NCBI RefSeq assembly: GCF_016278365.1
Contig: NZ_JADQBZ010000002.1
Coordinates: 241,507 to 305,506 of the forward strand
Reading direction: 5' to 3'
Origin: Methanolobus sp.
GTDB taxonomy: Archaea; Halobacteriota; Methanosarcinia; Methanosarcinales; Methanosarcinaceae
Length of the DNA: 64,000 nucleotides
Shown: positions 37,508-47,125 of the stretch, one piece after another
Numbering within the stretch: position 1 is the stretch's first letter
How the letters are laid out: every line of letters begins with the position of its first letter
Notes under the pieces: generated by a model
The model's database searches: none
Seen by the model: only the letters and a program-made list of their open reading frames with translations
What the model was told of the DNA's origin: nothing
Made by a program: the position numbers and the translations under genes

Positions 37508-39658
37508 CTATACTTCATGGCATTCTGGAGGAGGAATCTGTGAATTGCCAGGAGTCATTGGAAGTATGAATTCAAAAGTGCTTCCGACTCCGGGTTTACT
37601 TGTTACCCATATCCGTCCTCTCTGCAGCTCTATAAATTCTTTTGCAAGCGTTAACCCAAGACCTGTTCCTTCACTGGTTCTTGTGAGAGCGGGTTCCAGT
37701 TGCACAAAAGGATGGAACAGCTTCTTTTGATTTTCTTCGGGAATACCTATACCATTATCTTTTACCGTGAAATGGAGGCGGTCATCTTTGCTTTTTTTAA
37801 TGTTTATGCTGACGGCTCCTTTTTCGGGAGTGAATTTGATGGCGTTGTTTATAATGTTAAGAAGTATCAATTTGAGCTTGGAGCGATCGGAACATATTGT
37901 TTTTATGCTGCTGTCGATGTTGAATTTCATATCTATGTCTTTCTTATTTGCAAAAGGCGTGGATATTTGCTGAATATCTTCAATAAGTAAGAGTAATGAG
38001 AACTCCGACTTTTCAATTTCCATTTTACCGTTCTCTATTTCGGAAATCTGGATCAGGGATGTGATCAGGTCAAAAAGTTTCACTGCGGCAGTATTTATAT
38101 TTGTGACATATTTCTCCTGGGTACGGGAAAGAGGCTCCTTCAAGTGATTCAACAGGACATCCGAAAATCCCAGGATCAGACTCAGAGGAGTTCGTAACTC
38201 ATGATTTATGGTGGATACGAAATCCTTCTTCACACAGGCTGCATTCTCCAGTAATAGTTTTGCCTCAAACTGCATTTTCTCGATTTTCTTGAGTTCCGTG
38301 ACGTCACGTGCGATGCCTGCTATTTTTTCAGGCATGTTGTCACCTCCCATAATAGCGTGAGCATTGACAGAGGCATAAATGATTTCGTTGTCTCTTGTTT
38401 TCAATTTCAATATATGATTGTTCACGGAACCTTCGCGTTTTAATTTTTCAAGAAAGGAGGTCCTTTCCTGTGGCATTACATAAAATCCGGATGCCTCATG
38501 ACCTATCATCTCTTCCAGTTCAAATCCCAGATGTTCCTTAGCCGACGGGCTCAAGGTGATAATCCTGCCATTCATTTCTGTTTCAAAATAAACATCATGT
38601 ATGTTCTCAAAAATTGTCCTGTATTTTATTTCATTTTCCTTGGTCTCTATTTCATTGCGTTTATGCTCAAGAGCATTCACGAAAACGTCCCCCATCAAAT
38701 GAAGTATATCCATGTATCCTCCGGGCCAGTCCATTTTTTCCGAGGAACTGAGAAGCAGGCACCCGATAATTTGTTCCCTGTACATGAGAGGTACGACGGC
38801 CAATGAAACGGTATTCGTCTTCCTGAAAATCTTTTTTTCAAAGTTTGCTTCTGCTGGCAGTTCCCGGATGTCCTCAATTAACAGGTATTTCCCCCTAAAC
38901 AGTTGTTTTACAAGCCATGAATCCGTATTTACCTCACAACTGTCGAAACACTCATTATCGCGGTTTGTATTTTCAGTGCACCATTGGTGTTTCAGAAAGA
39001 ATTTTTCTTTTTTGTCATCTGATAAAAATATCTTGACTTTATCCGCACCGGTAACTTCCCCTATCTTTGCAAGGGTATGGTCTATATTCTCATCGACCTT
39101 TTCGTAGTCCAGACCGATGAAATGAGTCGATATCTCGGAATGCAGCTTTCCGAATGTCTTCATATCTTCAAGTTCCTTCCAGCCTTTCGAACGGCTAAAT
39201 GCATGACTTATGCAGACGGTAATGGTTTCGAGTACGATGCTAGCTTCACCGGACAGTTCCTTGAAATGGCAGGAACCTAGGACCAGTACTATTATTGTTT
39301 TTCCTTTATCCTGTATCGGGATAGCAAAAACCGATGTCAGTTTTTCATATGGCAGCAAGTCTTTGAAAAGAGATTTCCTTACGGGGTGTGCAAAGGTACA
39401 GTTTTCGGATTCAAAGAAACTACGTATGTCAGTTGATAATTTGATTTCCTCACATATTTCCGGTTCCCCTTCCAGCTGCCATTCCGAAACAGCAAGGGTC
39501 ATTTTTTCTGCTTTCCCATCGACGAGGAAAACAGCTCCCACATCTATTTCATCCAGTCTGAGTGCATGATGGAGCAGTATGTGGGAGACTTCCCGGGGAT
39601 TGGCTGCAGAACTTATGGCAAGGGTCATATCGCGCTGTATGAAAAGATGTTTTGTCAC
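37508..39658 (-). CDS. GAF-GAF-PAS sensor histidine kinase, soluble
   Basis: A large cytoplasmic kinase of 716 residues. Two GAF-type sensor regions fill about residues 10-160 and 175-335, a PAS domain follows (about 345-465: TIFENIHDVYFETEMNGRII), then HisKA with H486 in INHELRTPLS, and the ATPase domain with NIINNAIKFTPEKG, DNGIGIP and GTGLGLTLAKEF. I chose the GTG at 39658, since a TATA box (TTATATATA, minus strand at 39699-39691) lies about 33 bases upstream, which makes the longer frame to 39760 unlikely to be transcribed in full. GGGG lies before the GTG. It has no receiver domain and no partner regulator nearby. Convergent with the Fe-S reductase gene. Confidence 0.85.
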   Translation of the reverse strand: MTKHLFIQRDMTLAISSAANPREVSHILLHHALRLDEIDVGAVFLVDGKAEKMTLAVSEWQLEGEPEICEEIKLSTDIRSFFESENCTFAHPVRKSLFKDLLPYEKLTSVFAIPIQDKGKTIIVLVLGSCHFKELSGEASIVLETITVCISHAFSRSKGWKELEDMKTFGKLHSEISTHFIGLDYEKVDENIDHTLAKIGEVTGADKVKIFLSDDKKEKFFLKHQWCTENTNRDNECFDSCEVNTDSWLVKQLFRGKYLLIEDIRELPAEANFEKKIFRKTNTVSLAVVPLMYREQIIGCLLLSSSEKMDWPGGYMDILHLMGDVFVNALEHKRNEIETKENEIKYRTIFENIHDVYFETEMNGRIITLSPSAKEHLGFELEEMIGHEASGFYVMPQERTSFLEKLKREGSVNNHILKLKTRDNEIIYASVNAHAIMGGDNMPEKIAGIARDVTELKKIEKMQFEAKLLLENAACVKKDFVSTINHELRTPLSLILGFSDVLLNHLKEPLSRTQEKYVTNINTAAVKLFDLITSLIQISEIENGKMEIEKSEFSLLLLIEDIQQISTPFANKKDIDMKFNIDSSIKTICSDRSKLKLILLNIINNAIKFTPEKGAVSINIKKSKDDRLHFTVKDNGIGIPEENQKKLFHPFVQLEPALTRTSEGTGLGLTLAKEFIELQRGRIWVTSKPGVGSTFEFILPMTPGNSQIPPPECHEV

Positions 39659-39690
39659 GTTTACCCCGTCTTCGGTAAAATTTAAATCTG

Positions 39691-39699
39691 TATATATAA
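39691..39699 (-). promoter_or_regulatory. TATA box of the GAF/PAS kinase gene
   Basis: TTATATATA on the minus strand. Transcription would start about 25 bases downstream, near 39670, leaving a short leader before the GTG at 39658. This is the evidence against the upstream ATG. Confidence 0.5.
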
Positions 39700-39876
39700 T
39701 TAAAGAGGATCCTTTTTTATGTTTATAAAAGTTTCTATTTAGTAGTATATTAAAATTCAATTGTCAATAAGATAAATAGATATTATTTAGAGTAATTCGT
39801 TTGATGTTCTTTTAGGACATAACTTACTAAACATATGTAGAAATATTTAAAGCACAAAAAATTAAAGATATTGCCG

Positions 39877-41019
39877 ATGAACGCTTTACTTATTGAACCT
39901 GACTATTATACCCGTTATCCTCCCCTCGGTCTTATGAAACTTGCTACCTATCATCGTTCACGCGGAGATCATGTGCAGCTTGTAAGAGGAACGACCTATG
40001 ACGTGGATTTTCACCCTGATACTATTGAGATCACATCTTTGTTTACCTATGCATGGAAACGGGTTCACGAATCCATCGATTTTTACCATAAAATGTTCCC
40101 TGATTCACAGATTACCGTAGGCGGGATTTATGCTTCATTGATGCCTGAACAGATCATTTCGGAATTCCCTTTTGTAAATGTACATATAGGATTGCATGGG
40201 GCAGCAGAAAAATGCATGCCTGCATATGATATTCTGAAAAACGTCACCAAATGGAAGAATTGGGACGCATCCATAATATTCACCTCAAGGGGCTGTATAA
40301 GGAAATGCCCATTTTGTTCGGTCCCGACGATAGAAGGGGGATTTCGTCAGATTGTGAAAAACGTGGAGGAATATATATACCCCGGCCACAGGAAAGTGAT
40401 CCTGTGGGATAACAATTTTCTCGCATCCTCTTACTGGAAAGAGATAATTTCAACCCTCAGGTCCCTGGATCTGGAAATTGATTTTAACCAGGGGCTTGAT
40501 GCAAGGCTCATGGATGAAGAAAAAGCCTGCATATTGGCAGATCTGAAAATGCCTGCCGTAAGGATGGCTTATGATTCTCCGGAAGAGAAAGATGCGATAC
40601 TAAAAGCGGTAGAAATGCTGCACGACAGTGGAGTTCGGAAAAGGAAGATTATATTCTACAATCTTTACAATTTCTATGATGCCGGAAGGTCAACCGGAGA
40701 TGATCCCGAATCTTTCTTTTCGCGTGTAAAGGAAGTTTTGAATCTTGGCTGCGTCTCCTATCCGATGCGTTTCGAACCCATGACATCCCTGAAGAAAAAT
40801 AAATTCGTATCCCCGCTATGGACCGCCGGAGAACTTGAAATGGTCGCAAAATCCCGAAGGGTCATAGGCTATGGCGGAGTTTTTCCTCCGTACAGAGGCC
40901 TTCTGAAGAAGATGAATAATGCATCATGTTTCAGGGAAGGCTTCGAACTGTATCCGGCAAAAAGAACGGATTCATTTCTAAATTATGAATCCTGCCCTCC
41001 CGGAAACCAGATAATATAA
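39877..41019 (+). CDS. Radical SAM protein, B12-binding-domain type without full cobalamin motif
   Basis: A 380-residue radical SAM protein. The first 125 residues resemble the cobalamin-binding Rossmann domain of this class (LLIEPDYYTRYPPLGLMKLATY, ITVGGIYASLMPE) but the DxHxxG cobalamin motif is not evident. The cluster motif is C140-x3-C144-x2-C147 (CIRKCPFC). Later landmarks are ILWDNNFLASSYWKEI, NQGLDARLMDEEKACIL and MRFEPMTSLKKN. The substrate is unknown. Start chosen is the ATG at 39877, two codons inside a longer TTG frame. It precedes ogt by 71 bases. Confidence 0.8.
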   Translation: MNALLIEPDYYTRYPPLGLMKLATYHRSRGDHVQLVRGTTYDVDFHPDTIEITSLFTYAWKRVHESIDFYHKMFPDSQITVGGIYASLMPEQIISEFPFVNVHIGLHGAAEKCMPAYDILKNVTKWKNWDASIIFTSRGCIRKCPFCSVPTIEGGFRQIVKNVEEYIYPGHRKVILWDNNFLASSYWKEIISTLRSLDLEIDFNQGLDARLMDEEKACILADLKMPAVRMAYDSPEEKDAILKAVEMLHDSGVRKRKIIFYNLYNFYDAGRSTGDDPESFFSRVKEVLNLGCVSYPMRFEPMTSLKKNKFVSPLWTAGELEMVAKSRRVIGYGGVFPPYRGLLKKMNNASCFREGFELYPAKRTDSFLNYESCPPGNQII

Positions 41020-41090
41020 AAGAAAAGCAACGTTATTGGAAATGAGTGCGGGATATCATGCCATTCAAAATGCGGGGTTACCGATAAACC

Positions 41091-41564
41091 ATGAAAAATA
41101 TGTTCTTCTATCAAACCGACATCGGCAAGATAGGTATTGCCGAAAGTGATAACGCTATTATGAGCCTGTATTTTCACGGAGAGGACATCCCTGAAGATGC
41201 CGTCGTACATGAAACTGAGCTCCTGAAAGAGGCAGGCAGGCAATTGCAGGACTATCTTGCGGGAAAGCGAAGGGATTTCACGCTTCCCCTTGCCCCTGCC
41301 GGCACGGAATTCATGCTGCGTGTCTGGGAAGTCCTGCGCGCCATTCCGTATGGCGAGACACGGAGCTACCGGAAAATCGCCCAAATCACGGGCAATCAAA
41401 AGGCTTCGAGAGCGCTGGGGCTTGCCAACAACCGCAATCCAATTCCGATCTTTGTTCCCTGTCACCGGGTGATTGGCACGAACGGGAAACTGACCGGCTA
41501 TCGCGGAGGCCTGCAGACCAAGGAACGATTGCTGGAACTGGAAAAGCAGCATGCAGCTCTTTAA
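41091..41564 (+). CDS. ogt: Methylated-DNA--[protein]-cysteine S-methyltransferase
   Basis: A 157-residue suicide repair protein that removes alkyl groups from O6 of guanine. The acceptor Cys is C124 in FVPCHRVIG, the helix-turn-helix with the arginine finger is SYRKIAQITGNQKASRALGLANNRNPIP, and the C-terminal YRGGLQTKERLLELE is standard. The N-terminal domain is short but present. Immediately downstream lies a remnant of an AlkA-type glycosylase gene, so this was probably once an alkylation-repair operon. Confidence 0.93.
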   Translation: MKNMFFYQTDIGKIGIAESDNAIMSLYFHGEDIPEDAVVHETELLKEAGRQLQDYLAGKRRDFTLPLAPAGTEFMLRVWEVLRAIPYGETRSYRKIAQITGNQKASRALGLANNRNPIPIFVPCHRVIGTNGKLTGYRGGLQTKERLLELEKQHAAL

Positions 41565-41568
41565 ATGA

Positions 41569-41670
41569 GGACAAGCCGAGCTTGACTATCTGAAAAAGAA
41601 GGACAAAATACTCGGCTCTGCCATAGACCGGATCGGAACGGTGGAACGTGAGGTTATCCCTGACCTGTGA
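41569..41670 (+). pseudogene. Remnant of a DNA-3-methyladenine glycosylase II (AlkA-like) gene
   Basis: A 33-codon open fragment that starts right after an in-frame stop overlapping the end of ogt and ends in TGA. It reads with the N-terminal consensus of archaeal and clostridial AlkA-type glycosylases: DYLKKKDKILGSAIDRIG followed by TVEREVIPDL, which in intact genes continues into the helix bearing the catalytic domain. That continuation is absent here; the next 50 bases do not match in any frame. The gene is therefore truncated at both ends. The place directly after ogt fits a decayed alkylation-repair pair. Assignment is from memory of the family pattern. Confidence 0.55.
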
Positions 41671-41721
41671 TGAAGGAAACTGAAGATCACCCCAAAACAG
41701 ATTCCGGATTAAGATGGTACT

Positions 41722-42402
41722 TCAGGCTTCTTTTCTCCCCACCGCCACAAACCCGTTTACCCGGTTACCTGTCTTCGTCACAAACTTATCATTCTTGAAG
41801 AACTCTATCTCAAACCCGTTCTCGACCAGCAGGAACACCAATTCCTTTTCAGTGAAATGATGAGCGATATAAGAGACCTCTCCCGTCTGCTGGTCATAGG
41901 CAATGATGGAGCCTTCCTCCTTTGTCACCGGCAGGTCATTGATATAGCGCTCGCGATATATTCCGGAATGCCAGGTCTGCCCGAAATCCGCAAGATACAG
42001 GTAACCGCCTGGCTGCAGAACCCTGCATGCCTCCCGGATTATCCTTACACGGTCCTCTTTTGTGATAATGGTAGTCAGGAAGGCCTGCATAATGACGATA
42101 TCGAAAGATTCAGGAGTGAATGGAAGAGTTATGGCATCTGCCCTGACAAATAAGGGAACCTGATAGGAATTACGGGATAATGAAGATCTCCTGGCCATCT
42201 GCAGGACCTCTGGATTGATGTCAATGCCTGTAACCAGAAAACCTTGCGATGCCAGAGGGATACTGGCATTTCCGGCGCTACAGCCGATATCAAGGATATG
42301 ACAGCCGGGAGAGGTGAACCTGTGGATGACATGATCAAGTTTGATGGTTGCGGGGATATCCTTTCCCTTAAGGCTGGACCATGGGATCGTCCGGTCGTTC
42401 AT
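41722..42402 (-). CDS. Class I SAM-dependent methyltransferase
   Basis: A 226-residue methyltransferase. Motif I is HILDIGCSAGNASIPLA near residue 37, GIDINPEVLQMA gives the acidic loop, FDIVIMQAFLTTI is motif II and LQPGGYLYLADFG motif III. The C-terminal TEKELVFLLVENGFEIEFFKND is typical of small-molecule methyltransferases of the Methyltransf_25/11 group. It is an isolated gene. Substrate unknown. Confidence 0.87.
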   Translation of the reverse strand: MNDRTIPWSSLKGKDIPATIKLDHVIHRFTSPGCHILDIGCSAGNASIPLASQGFLVTGIDINPEVLQMARRSSLSRNSYQVPLFVRADAITLPFTPESFDIVIMQAFLTTIITKEDRVRIIREACRVLQPGGYLYLADFGQTWHSGIYRERYINDLPVTKEEGSIIAYDQQTGEVSYIAHHFTEKELVFLLVENGFEIEFFKNDKFVTKTGNRVNGFVAVGRKEA

Positions 42403-42479
42403 TCTTTTCTCATCTCCTCTCTGGCTTCCCTGGATGGATAAGCAGGCTTTAAGCTGTACGAGATCATCTTACTTTTGAG

Positions 42480-43652
42480 TCATATCACAAATCCGGATGT
42501 GTCTTCGACCATACCCCTTCCACTACCGGTTTCTTCCAGTGTTATGATTTTACCTTCGGTTTCGATCTTCAGATCTAAGACATCTACAAGGTTTTCTACA
42601 TATATGAAATTGAAGTTGTTCTTGAATTCGAAGATTTCTTTACAATAACTCTTCATAACCACAAAAACTCTGTTATCCTCAGCTGTAATTACCCATCTCT
42701 TATCTCCTTTTTCAGAAGGGTACTCATGAACTTTGGCTTTTTTAAATCTGTGAATGTTCTTTGTATCAGCATCATAGAATTCCATGAAATTACGTATATT
42801 ATACTCCAGTCCCACAAACTCGATATTGGGTATGTAATAAGTCAGTATTGACCCGTTCCTGAAAACTATTCTCGACCATTTCCACGGAATGAGCGGACCA
42901 ACGACAATTACCTTCTGAACATAGCATTTTCCGGAGAACTCCTTCTCAAACAACATTCCCTTGAAATCAAAATAAAGGTTAGCTACCCTGTAACCGAACA
43001 AGCCTTTGAAGTTTTCAGACAGCTCAGAGTTGCAGTTCTCGTCTGCCGGCTCTGTGATATCCAGACAGCATATCATCTTGTCGCCACTTGAAATATCGAG
43101 TGTGTATTTTGGAAATGACCCATGGAAACTTGCCAGGATATCCCGTGTGGAACAGGTCACTTTATCGTCTTTTACCTCAATGGTTCCCAGATGGTCAGTG
43201 ATCTTTCTCTGAATTTCATCATATGCCCAGGAAACACAATATCCTTCTGTTCTATTATTCATTATCCGACTGTTCTCTACATACCTGCCATTGACCTCGA
43301 TATCCCCCGCAGACCTACCGAACATGAGGAAAAACTGGCACCTTGAACCATCGTTTGCTGTGAATTTCATGAACCAGTACTCTTTCCCGAACAGAGGCAA
43401 GTCCTCGAAAGAGAAAAGTATCTCATTGATACCTTTATTCAGCTCCTTTTTCAGCAGCAATCTTTCTATTTTATCTTTACTTTCTTTAATCGTCTCGATC
43501 GAGGCCATGAACGCTTTCTTTTCAACCTCAGGTAAGTTTTTGATGTAATCATTCCTCTCTTTTATAAAATTCAGAAGCCGGTCCTTTTCGATTACAAATC
43601 TCTCTTCAAAATTTTTGTTTTTAGGTTCTTTGTCACTTATTGTGGCATTCAC
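42480..43652 (-). CDS. Large protein of unknown function, beta-rich
   Basis: A 390-residue protein that I do not recognise. A charged helical start (to about residue 70: EERFVIEKDRLLNFIKERNDYI) is followed by long beta-rich stretches with many aromatic residues (KEYWFMKFTANDGSRCQFFL, SWAYDEIQRKITDHLG, VVGPLIPWKWSRIVFRNGS, RNFMEFYDADTKNIHRF). This faintly recalls lipocalin-like carotenoid hydratase or AttH-type domains, which I would not press. No signal peptide or membrane helix is seen. AT content is above that of the neighbours. Its neighbours give no clue to its job. Confidence 0.6.
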   Translation of the reverse strand: MNATISDKEPKNKNFEERFVIEKDRLLNFIKERNDYIKNLPEVEKKAFMASIETIKESKDKIERLLLKKELNKGINEILFSFEDLPLFGKEYWFMKFTANDGSRCQFFLMFGRSAGDIEVNGRYVENSRIMNNRTEGYCVSWAYDEIQRKITDHLGTIEVKDDKVTCSTRDILASFHGSFPKYTLDISSGDKMICCLDITEPADENCNSELSENFKGLFGYRVANLYFDFKGMLFEKEFSGKCYVQKVIVVGPLIPWKWSRIVFRNGSILTYYIPNIEFVGLEYNIRNFMEFYDADTKNIHRFKKAKVHEYPSEKGDKRWVITAEDNRVFVVMKSYCKEIFEFKNNFNFIYVENLVDVLDLKIETEGKIITLEETGSGRGMVEDTSGFVI

Positions 43653-43886
43653 TTTATCACCGGTTGGCTCTGTAAAAAACTATCATGATCAATAGCATAT
43701 AGCTAAGAGGCAACTACTGAGCTGGTTTCGAAAGTATAAATACTCTCATATAATAATAGTATCGGATTTTGAGTATGGGATTTTGGACGATACTTTTTGG
43801 AACCAACATTTTTAATATAATCGTTTGCTTTTCTAAGGTTAAATACAGACATACAACTATGTTATTTCATATATGAGGAACTTGCG

Positions 43887-44168
43887 ATGATCACTAAAGA
43901 GAAGGTAGAACATATAGGCTGGCTCGCACGTATCGAGATAGATGAGAAGGAAGCCGATACGTATGCAGAGAAACTTAACTCTGTTCTGGATTATTTCGGG
44001 CAGCTTGATGAGGTTGACACTGATGGCGTGGAGCCCACCTATCACGTAATGGATGTCGTGAATGTCTTCAGGAAAGACGAAGTACGAAAGTCCCTGCCGC
44101 AGGAAGAAGTGCTTGCGAACACCGAGCACAGGCAGGAAGGCAACTTCAAGGCCCCGAGGATAATGTGA
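43887..44168 (+). CDS. gatC: Asp-tRNA(Asn)/Glu-tRNA(Gln) amidotransferase subunit C
   Basis: A 93-residue GatC, the small subunit that clamps GatA to GatB. Conserved points are VEHIGWLARIEIDEKE at the start, LNSVLDYFGQLDEVDTDGVEPTYHV, and the C-terminal RKDEVRKSLPQEEVLANTEH. First gene of gatCAB, followed by gatA after nine bases. In archaea, which use GatDE for glutamine, GatCAB mainly makes Asn-tRNA. Confidence 0.93.
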   Translation: MITKEKVEHIGWLARIEIDEKEADTYAEKLNSVLDYFGQLDEVDTDGVEPTYHVMDVVNVFRKDEVRKSLPQEEVLANTEHRQEGNFKAPRIM

Positions 44169-44177
44169 GGTATACGC

Positions 44178-45605
44178 ATGACAGCATGGACAGACATTTC
44201 AGGCATTAAGCAACGCATCGCAGCAAGTTCTGCGGAAGAGGTTACCGCCTCATACCTTGAGACCATTGAAAAAAGCAGGATCAACGGCTTTACAACCGTC
44301 TGGGACAAGGCTCTGGAAGTTGCCCGGGGAATAGATAAGGATGGAAACAGCGGACTTCTGGCAGGAGTTCCTATCGCCATCAAGGAAAATATCTCCACCA
44401 CAGGACTTTCCACAACCTGCTCCTCTAAGATATTGCAGGGCTACGTGCCACCTTACGATGCACACGTCATCGAGAAACTCAAGGCGGCAGGTGCCGTTAT
44501 CCTTGGGAAGACCAATATGGATGAATTTGCCATGGGGACATCCACCGAATCCAGCTGCTACGGGCCCACGCTCAACCCATGGGATACCGGCAGGGTTCCC
44601 GGAGGCTCATCCGGTGGCAGTGCGGCAGTTGTCGCAGCAGGCGAGGTACCCTTGTCCCTCGGCTCGGACACCGGTGGATCAGTAAGATGCCCTGCGGCCT
44701 TCTGCGGTGTAGTCGGACTTAAACCCACGTATGGTGCCGTTTCAAGGTACGGGCTTATCTCCTATGCCAACTCCCTTGAACAGATAGGGCCTATGGCAAC
44801 CACTGTTACAGATATTGCCATACTTATGGATGTTATCGGCGGTTACGACCACCGGGACAGCACATCCATCAACAGGAAGAACACTTACAGTGATGCCCTG
44901 AAAGATGATGTAAAGAGTCTGAAAATTGGAGTACCCGAGGAATATTTAGGGGAAGGTATTGATGAAGCCGTGGAAAAGGCTGTATGGGATGCCATAGGCA
45001 AATATGAGGACATGGGAGCTTCCTGGAAAAAAGTGTCAATGCCTCACACTAAATATGCCCTGGCATCATATTATATCATAGCTATGAGCGAAGCATCCTC
45101 AAACCTTGCCCGTTTTGATGGTACAAGGTACGGTTTAAGGGTTGAAGGGGACAACTGGCATATAATGGCCTCAAAGACCAGAGCACAGGGATTCGGTGAA
45201 GAGGTCAAGCGCAGGATATTGCTGGGTACATATGCCCTGTCTGCCGGATATCACGACAAGTACTATCTCAAGGCACTCAAGGTAAGGACCCTTGTTAAAC
45301 AGGATTTTGACAGAGCGCTTTCAGATGTTGACGTGCTAATGGCACCTACCATGCCGACACCAGCCTTTAAGATTGGAGAGAAGATAGACGATCCTCTCTC
45401 ACTGTACCTGACAGATGTGAACACAGTCCCGATCAACCTTGCAGGCGTGCCATCCATATCTGTCCCCTGTGGATTTGCAGACGGGATGCCTGTAGGATTG
45501 CAGATCATCGGAAAGCCATTTGATGAGAACACAATACTCAGGGCTGCCTACAGCTTTGAACAGAACACCGACCATCACACAAAAAGACCTGCAGAGGTGG
45601 CATAA
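44178..45605 (+). CDS. gatA: Amidotransferase subunit A (amidase)
   Basis: A 475-residue amidase that releases ammonia from glutamine or asparagine for tRNA amidation. The Ser-cisSer-Lys triad is seen in [10 protein letters not shown] (Lys) and [15 protein letters not shown] followed by [26 protein letters not shown] and the end ([16 protein letters not shown]) are typical. It abuts gatB: its TAA is followed at once by the gatB ATG. Translation is probably coupled. Confidence 0.96.
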   Translation: MTAWTDISGIKQRIAASSAEEVTASYLETIEKSRINGFTTVWDKALEVARGIDKDGNSGLLAGVPIAIKENISTTGLSTTCSSKILQGYVPPYDAHVIEKLKAAGAVILGKTNMDEFAMGTSTESSCYGPTLNPWDTGRVPGGSSGGSAAVVAAGEVPLSLGSDTGGSVRCPAAFCGVVGLKPTYGAVSRYGLISYANSLEQIGPMATTVTDIAILMDVIGGYDHRDSTSINRKNTYSDALKDDVKSLKIGVPEEYLGEGIDEAVEKAVWDAIGKYEDMGASWKKVSMPHTKYALASYYIIAMSEASSNLARFDGTRYGLRVEGDNWHIMASKTRAQGFGEEVKRRILLGTYALSAGYHDKYYLKALKVRTLVKQDFDRALSDVDVLMAPTMPTPAFKIGEKIDDPLSLYLTDVNTVPINLAGVPSISVPCGFADGMPVGLQIIGKPFDENTILRAAYSFEQNTDHHTKRPAEVA

Positions 45606-47027
45606 ATGGTATACGATAACCCGGATGGTGTCAGGATCGGACTGGAAGTACACGTCCAGTTGAACAAGCTTAATACAAAACTATTCTGTGGATGCTCTAC
45701 GGAATACCATGATGACGAGCCCAACACCCATGTATGTCCCGTATGCCTGGGACTCCCGGGATCACTGCCGGTGATCAATGAAAAGGCGGTTGAGTTCGCC
45801 ATGAAGATAGGGCTTGCTCTGAACTGCGAGATTGTAGGGCAGACCCAGTTCCACAGGAAGAATTACTATTATCCGGACCTGCCAAAAGGATTCCAGACAA
45901 CCCAATACGATTATCCTATCGCCAGCAGGGGAAAGGTCGTAATCGAAGGTGAGGATGGAGAACGCGTGATAGGGGTTACCCGTGCCCACATGGAGGAAGA
46001 CCCCGGCAAGCTGCAGCATATAGGTTCCATCGAAAAATCCAAGGGTACGTTCATCAACTACAACCGCTCGGGAATGACGCTCATCGAGATCGTCAGTGAC
46101 CCGGATATGAGAAGCCCGAAGGAAGCAAGACGCTACCTGGACAAGCTCAGGAGCATACTGGATTACCTGGATGTATTCAACGGAGACCTGGAGGGTGCTA
46201 TGAGAGTGGATGCCAACGTTTCAGTCTTTGGCGGTGATCGTGTGGAGGTCAAGAATATTTCATCCTTCAAGGGTGCCGAAAGGGCTCTGCTTTATGAGAT
46301 AATGAGGCAGAAGAATCACATACGCCGTGGCGGGAAAATCGTCCTGGAGACCAGGCACTTCGATGAGGCAAGAGGTGTCACCATTTCCATGCGTACCAAG
46401 GAAGAGGAGCACGACTATCGCTACTTCCCCGAGCCCGACCTCGTACCAATGAGGGTTGCGGACAAAGTCCCTGATATCCTGAAGACACTTCCCGAACTGC
46501 CTGATGCAAAGCGTGAGCGTTTTAATATCCAGTACGGGATTGCAGACATGCACGCCAGGGCACTGACCATACAGATCAAGGTCGCGAATTTCTATGAGGA
46601 GGTCGCGGCAGAAGTGGACCCAAAAGATGCAGCAGTATGGGTTGCTGATATCCTCAAAGGTGAACTCAATTACCGTGACACAGATGTGGATGCATTCAAA
46701 GTGAGCGATATTATTGAGATTATCAGTCTTGTGAAACAGGAAAAGATCACCGAACAGAGCGGCGTGCAGATAATTCGCACGATTCTGGACGAGGGCGGCA
46801 AACCCCAGGACATAGTCGTGTCACAAGGCCTGCTCAAAGTAGAGGATGACATCGTTGCAAAGGCAGTGGAAGAAGCAATCACTGAAAGTCCTGAAGCTGT
46901 TACTGATTATCTCGCTGGCAAGGAAAAATCCCTGAACTTCATTGTTGGCAAGGTCATGCAGAAGACAAAAGGACGCGCCGATGCCCGTGAAGCCAGAGAG
47001 AAAGTGCTTGCCAGGATAAACAAGTAA
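45606..47027 (+). CDS. gatB: Amidotransferase subunit B
   Basis: A 473-residue GatB, which binds the mischarged tRNA and phosphorylates the acyl group. Recognisable features are GLEVHVQLNKLNTKLFCGC with Cys ligands, CPVCLGLPGSLPVINEKAVE, the KNYYYPDLPKGFQTTQYDYP motif, NRSGMTLIEIVSDPDMRSP, and the C-terminal YqeY-like helical tail ending FIVGKVMQKTKGRADA. The zinc site Cys are present. It ends with a strong hairpin and T-run. Confidence 0.96.
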   Translation: MVYDNPDGVRIGLEVHVQLNKLNTKLFCGCSTEYHDDEPNTHVCPVCLGLPGSLPVINEKAVEFAMKIGLALNCEIVGQTQFHRKNYYYPDLPKGFQTTQYDYPIASRGKVVIEGEDGERVIGVTRAHMEEDPGKLQHIGSIEKSKGTFINYNRSGMTLIEIVSDPDMRSPKEARRYLDKLRSILDYLDVFNGDLEGAMRVDANVSVFGGDRVEVKNISSFKGAERALLYEIMRQKNHIRRGGKIVLETRHFDEARGVTISMRTKEEEHDYRYFPEPDLVPMRVADKVPDILKTLPELPDAKRERFNIQYGIADMHARALTIQIKVANFYEEVAAEVDPKDAAVWVADILKGELNYRDTDVDAFKVSDIIEIISLVKQEKITEQSGVQIIRTILDEGGKPQDIVVSQGLLKVEDDIVAKAVEEAITESPEAVTDYLAGKEKSLNFIVGKVMQKTKGRADAREAREKVLARINK

Positions 47028-47064
47028 TTGTCCCCCGTGGCGTAAATCAATCTTGAGATTTGAA

Positions 47065-47092
47065 GGGGCATTTGCCCCGAATAGCTTTTTTT
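47065..47092 (+). terminator. Hairpin plus T-run after gatB
   Basis: A six-base stem (GGGGCA with TGCCCC) is followed eight bases later by seven T. It closes the gatCAB operon before the convergent winged-helix gene. Confidence 0.6.
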
Positions 47093-47125
47093 AAAAGACG
47101 GGTTAAATCTAAAGCTTCAGATGCC

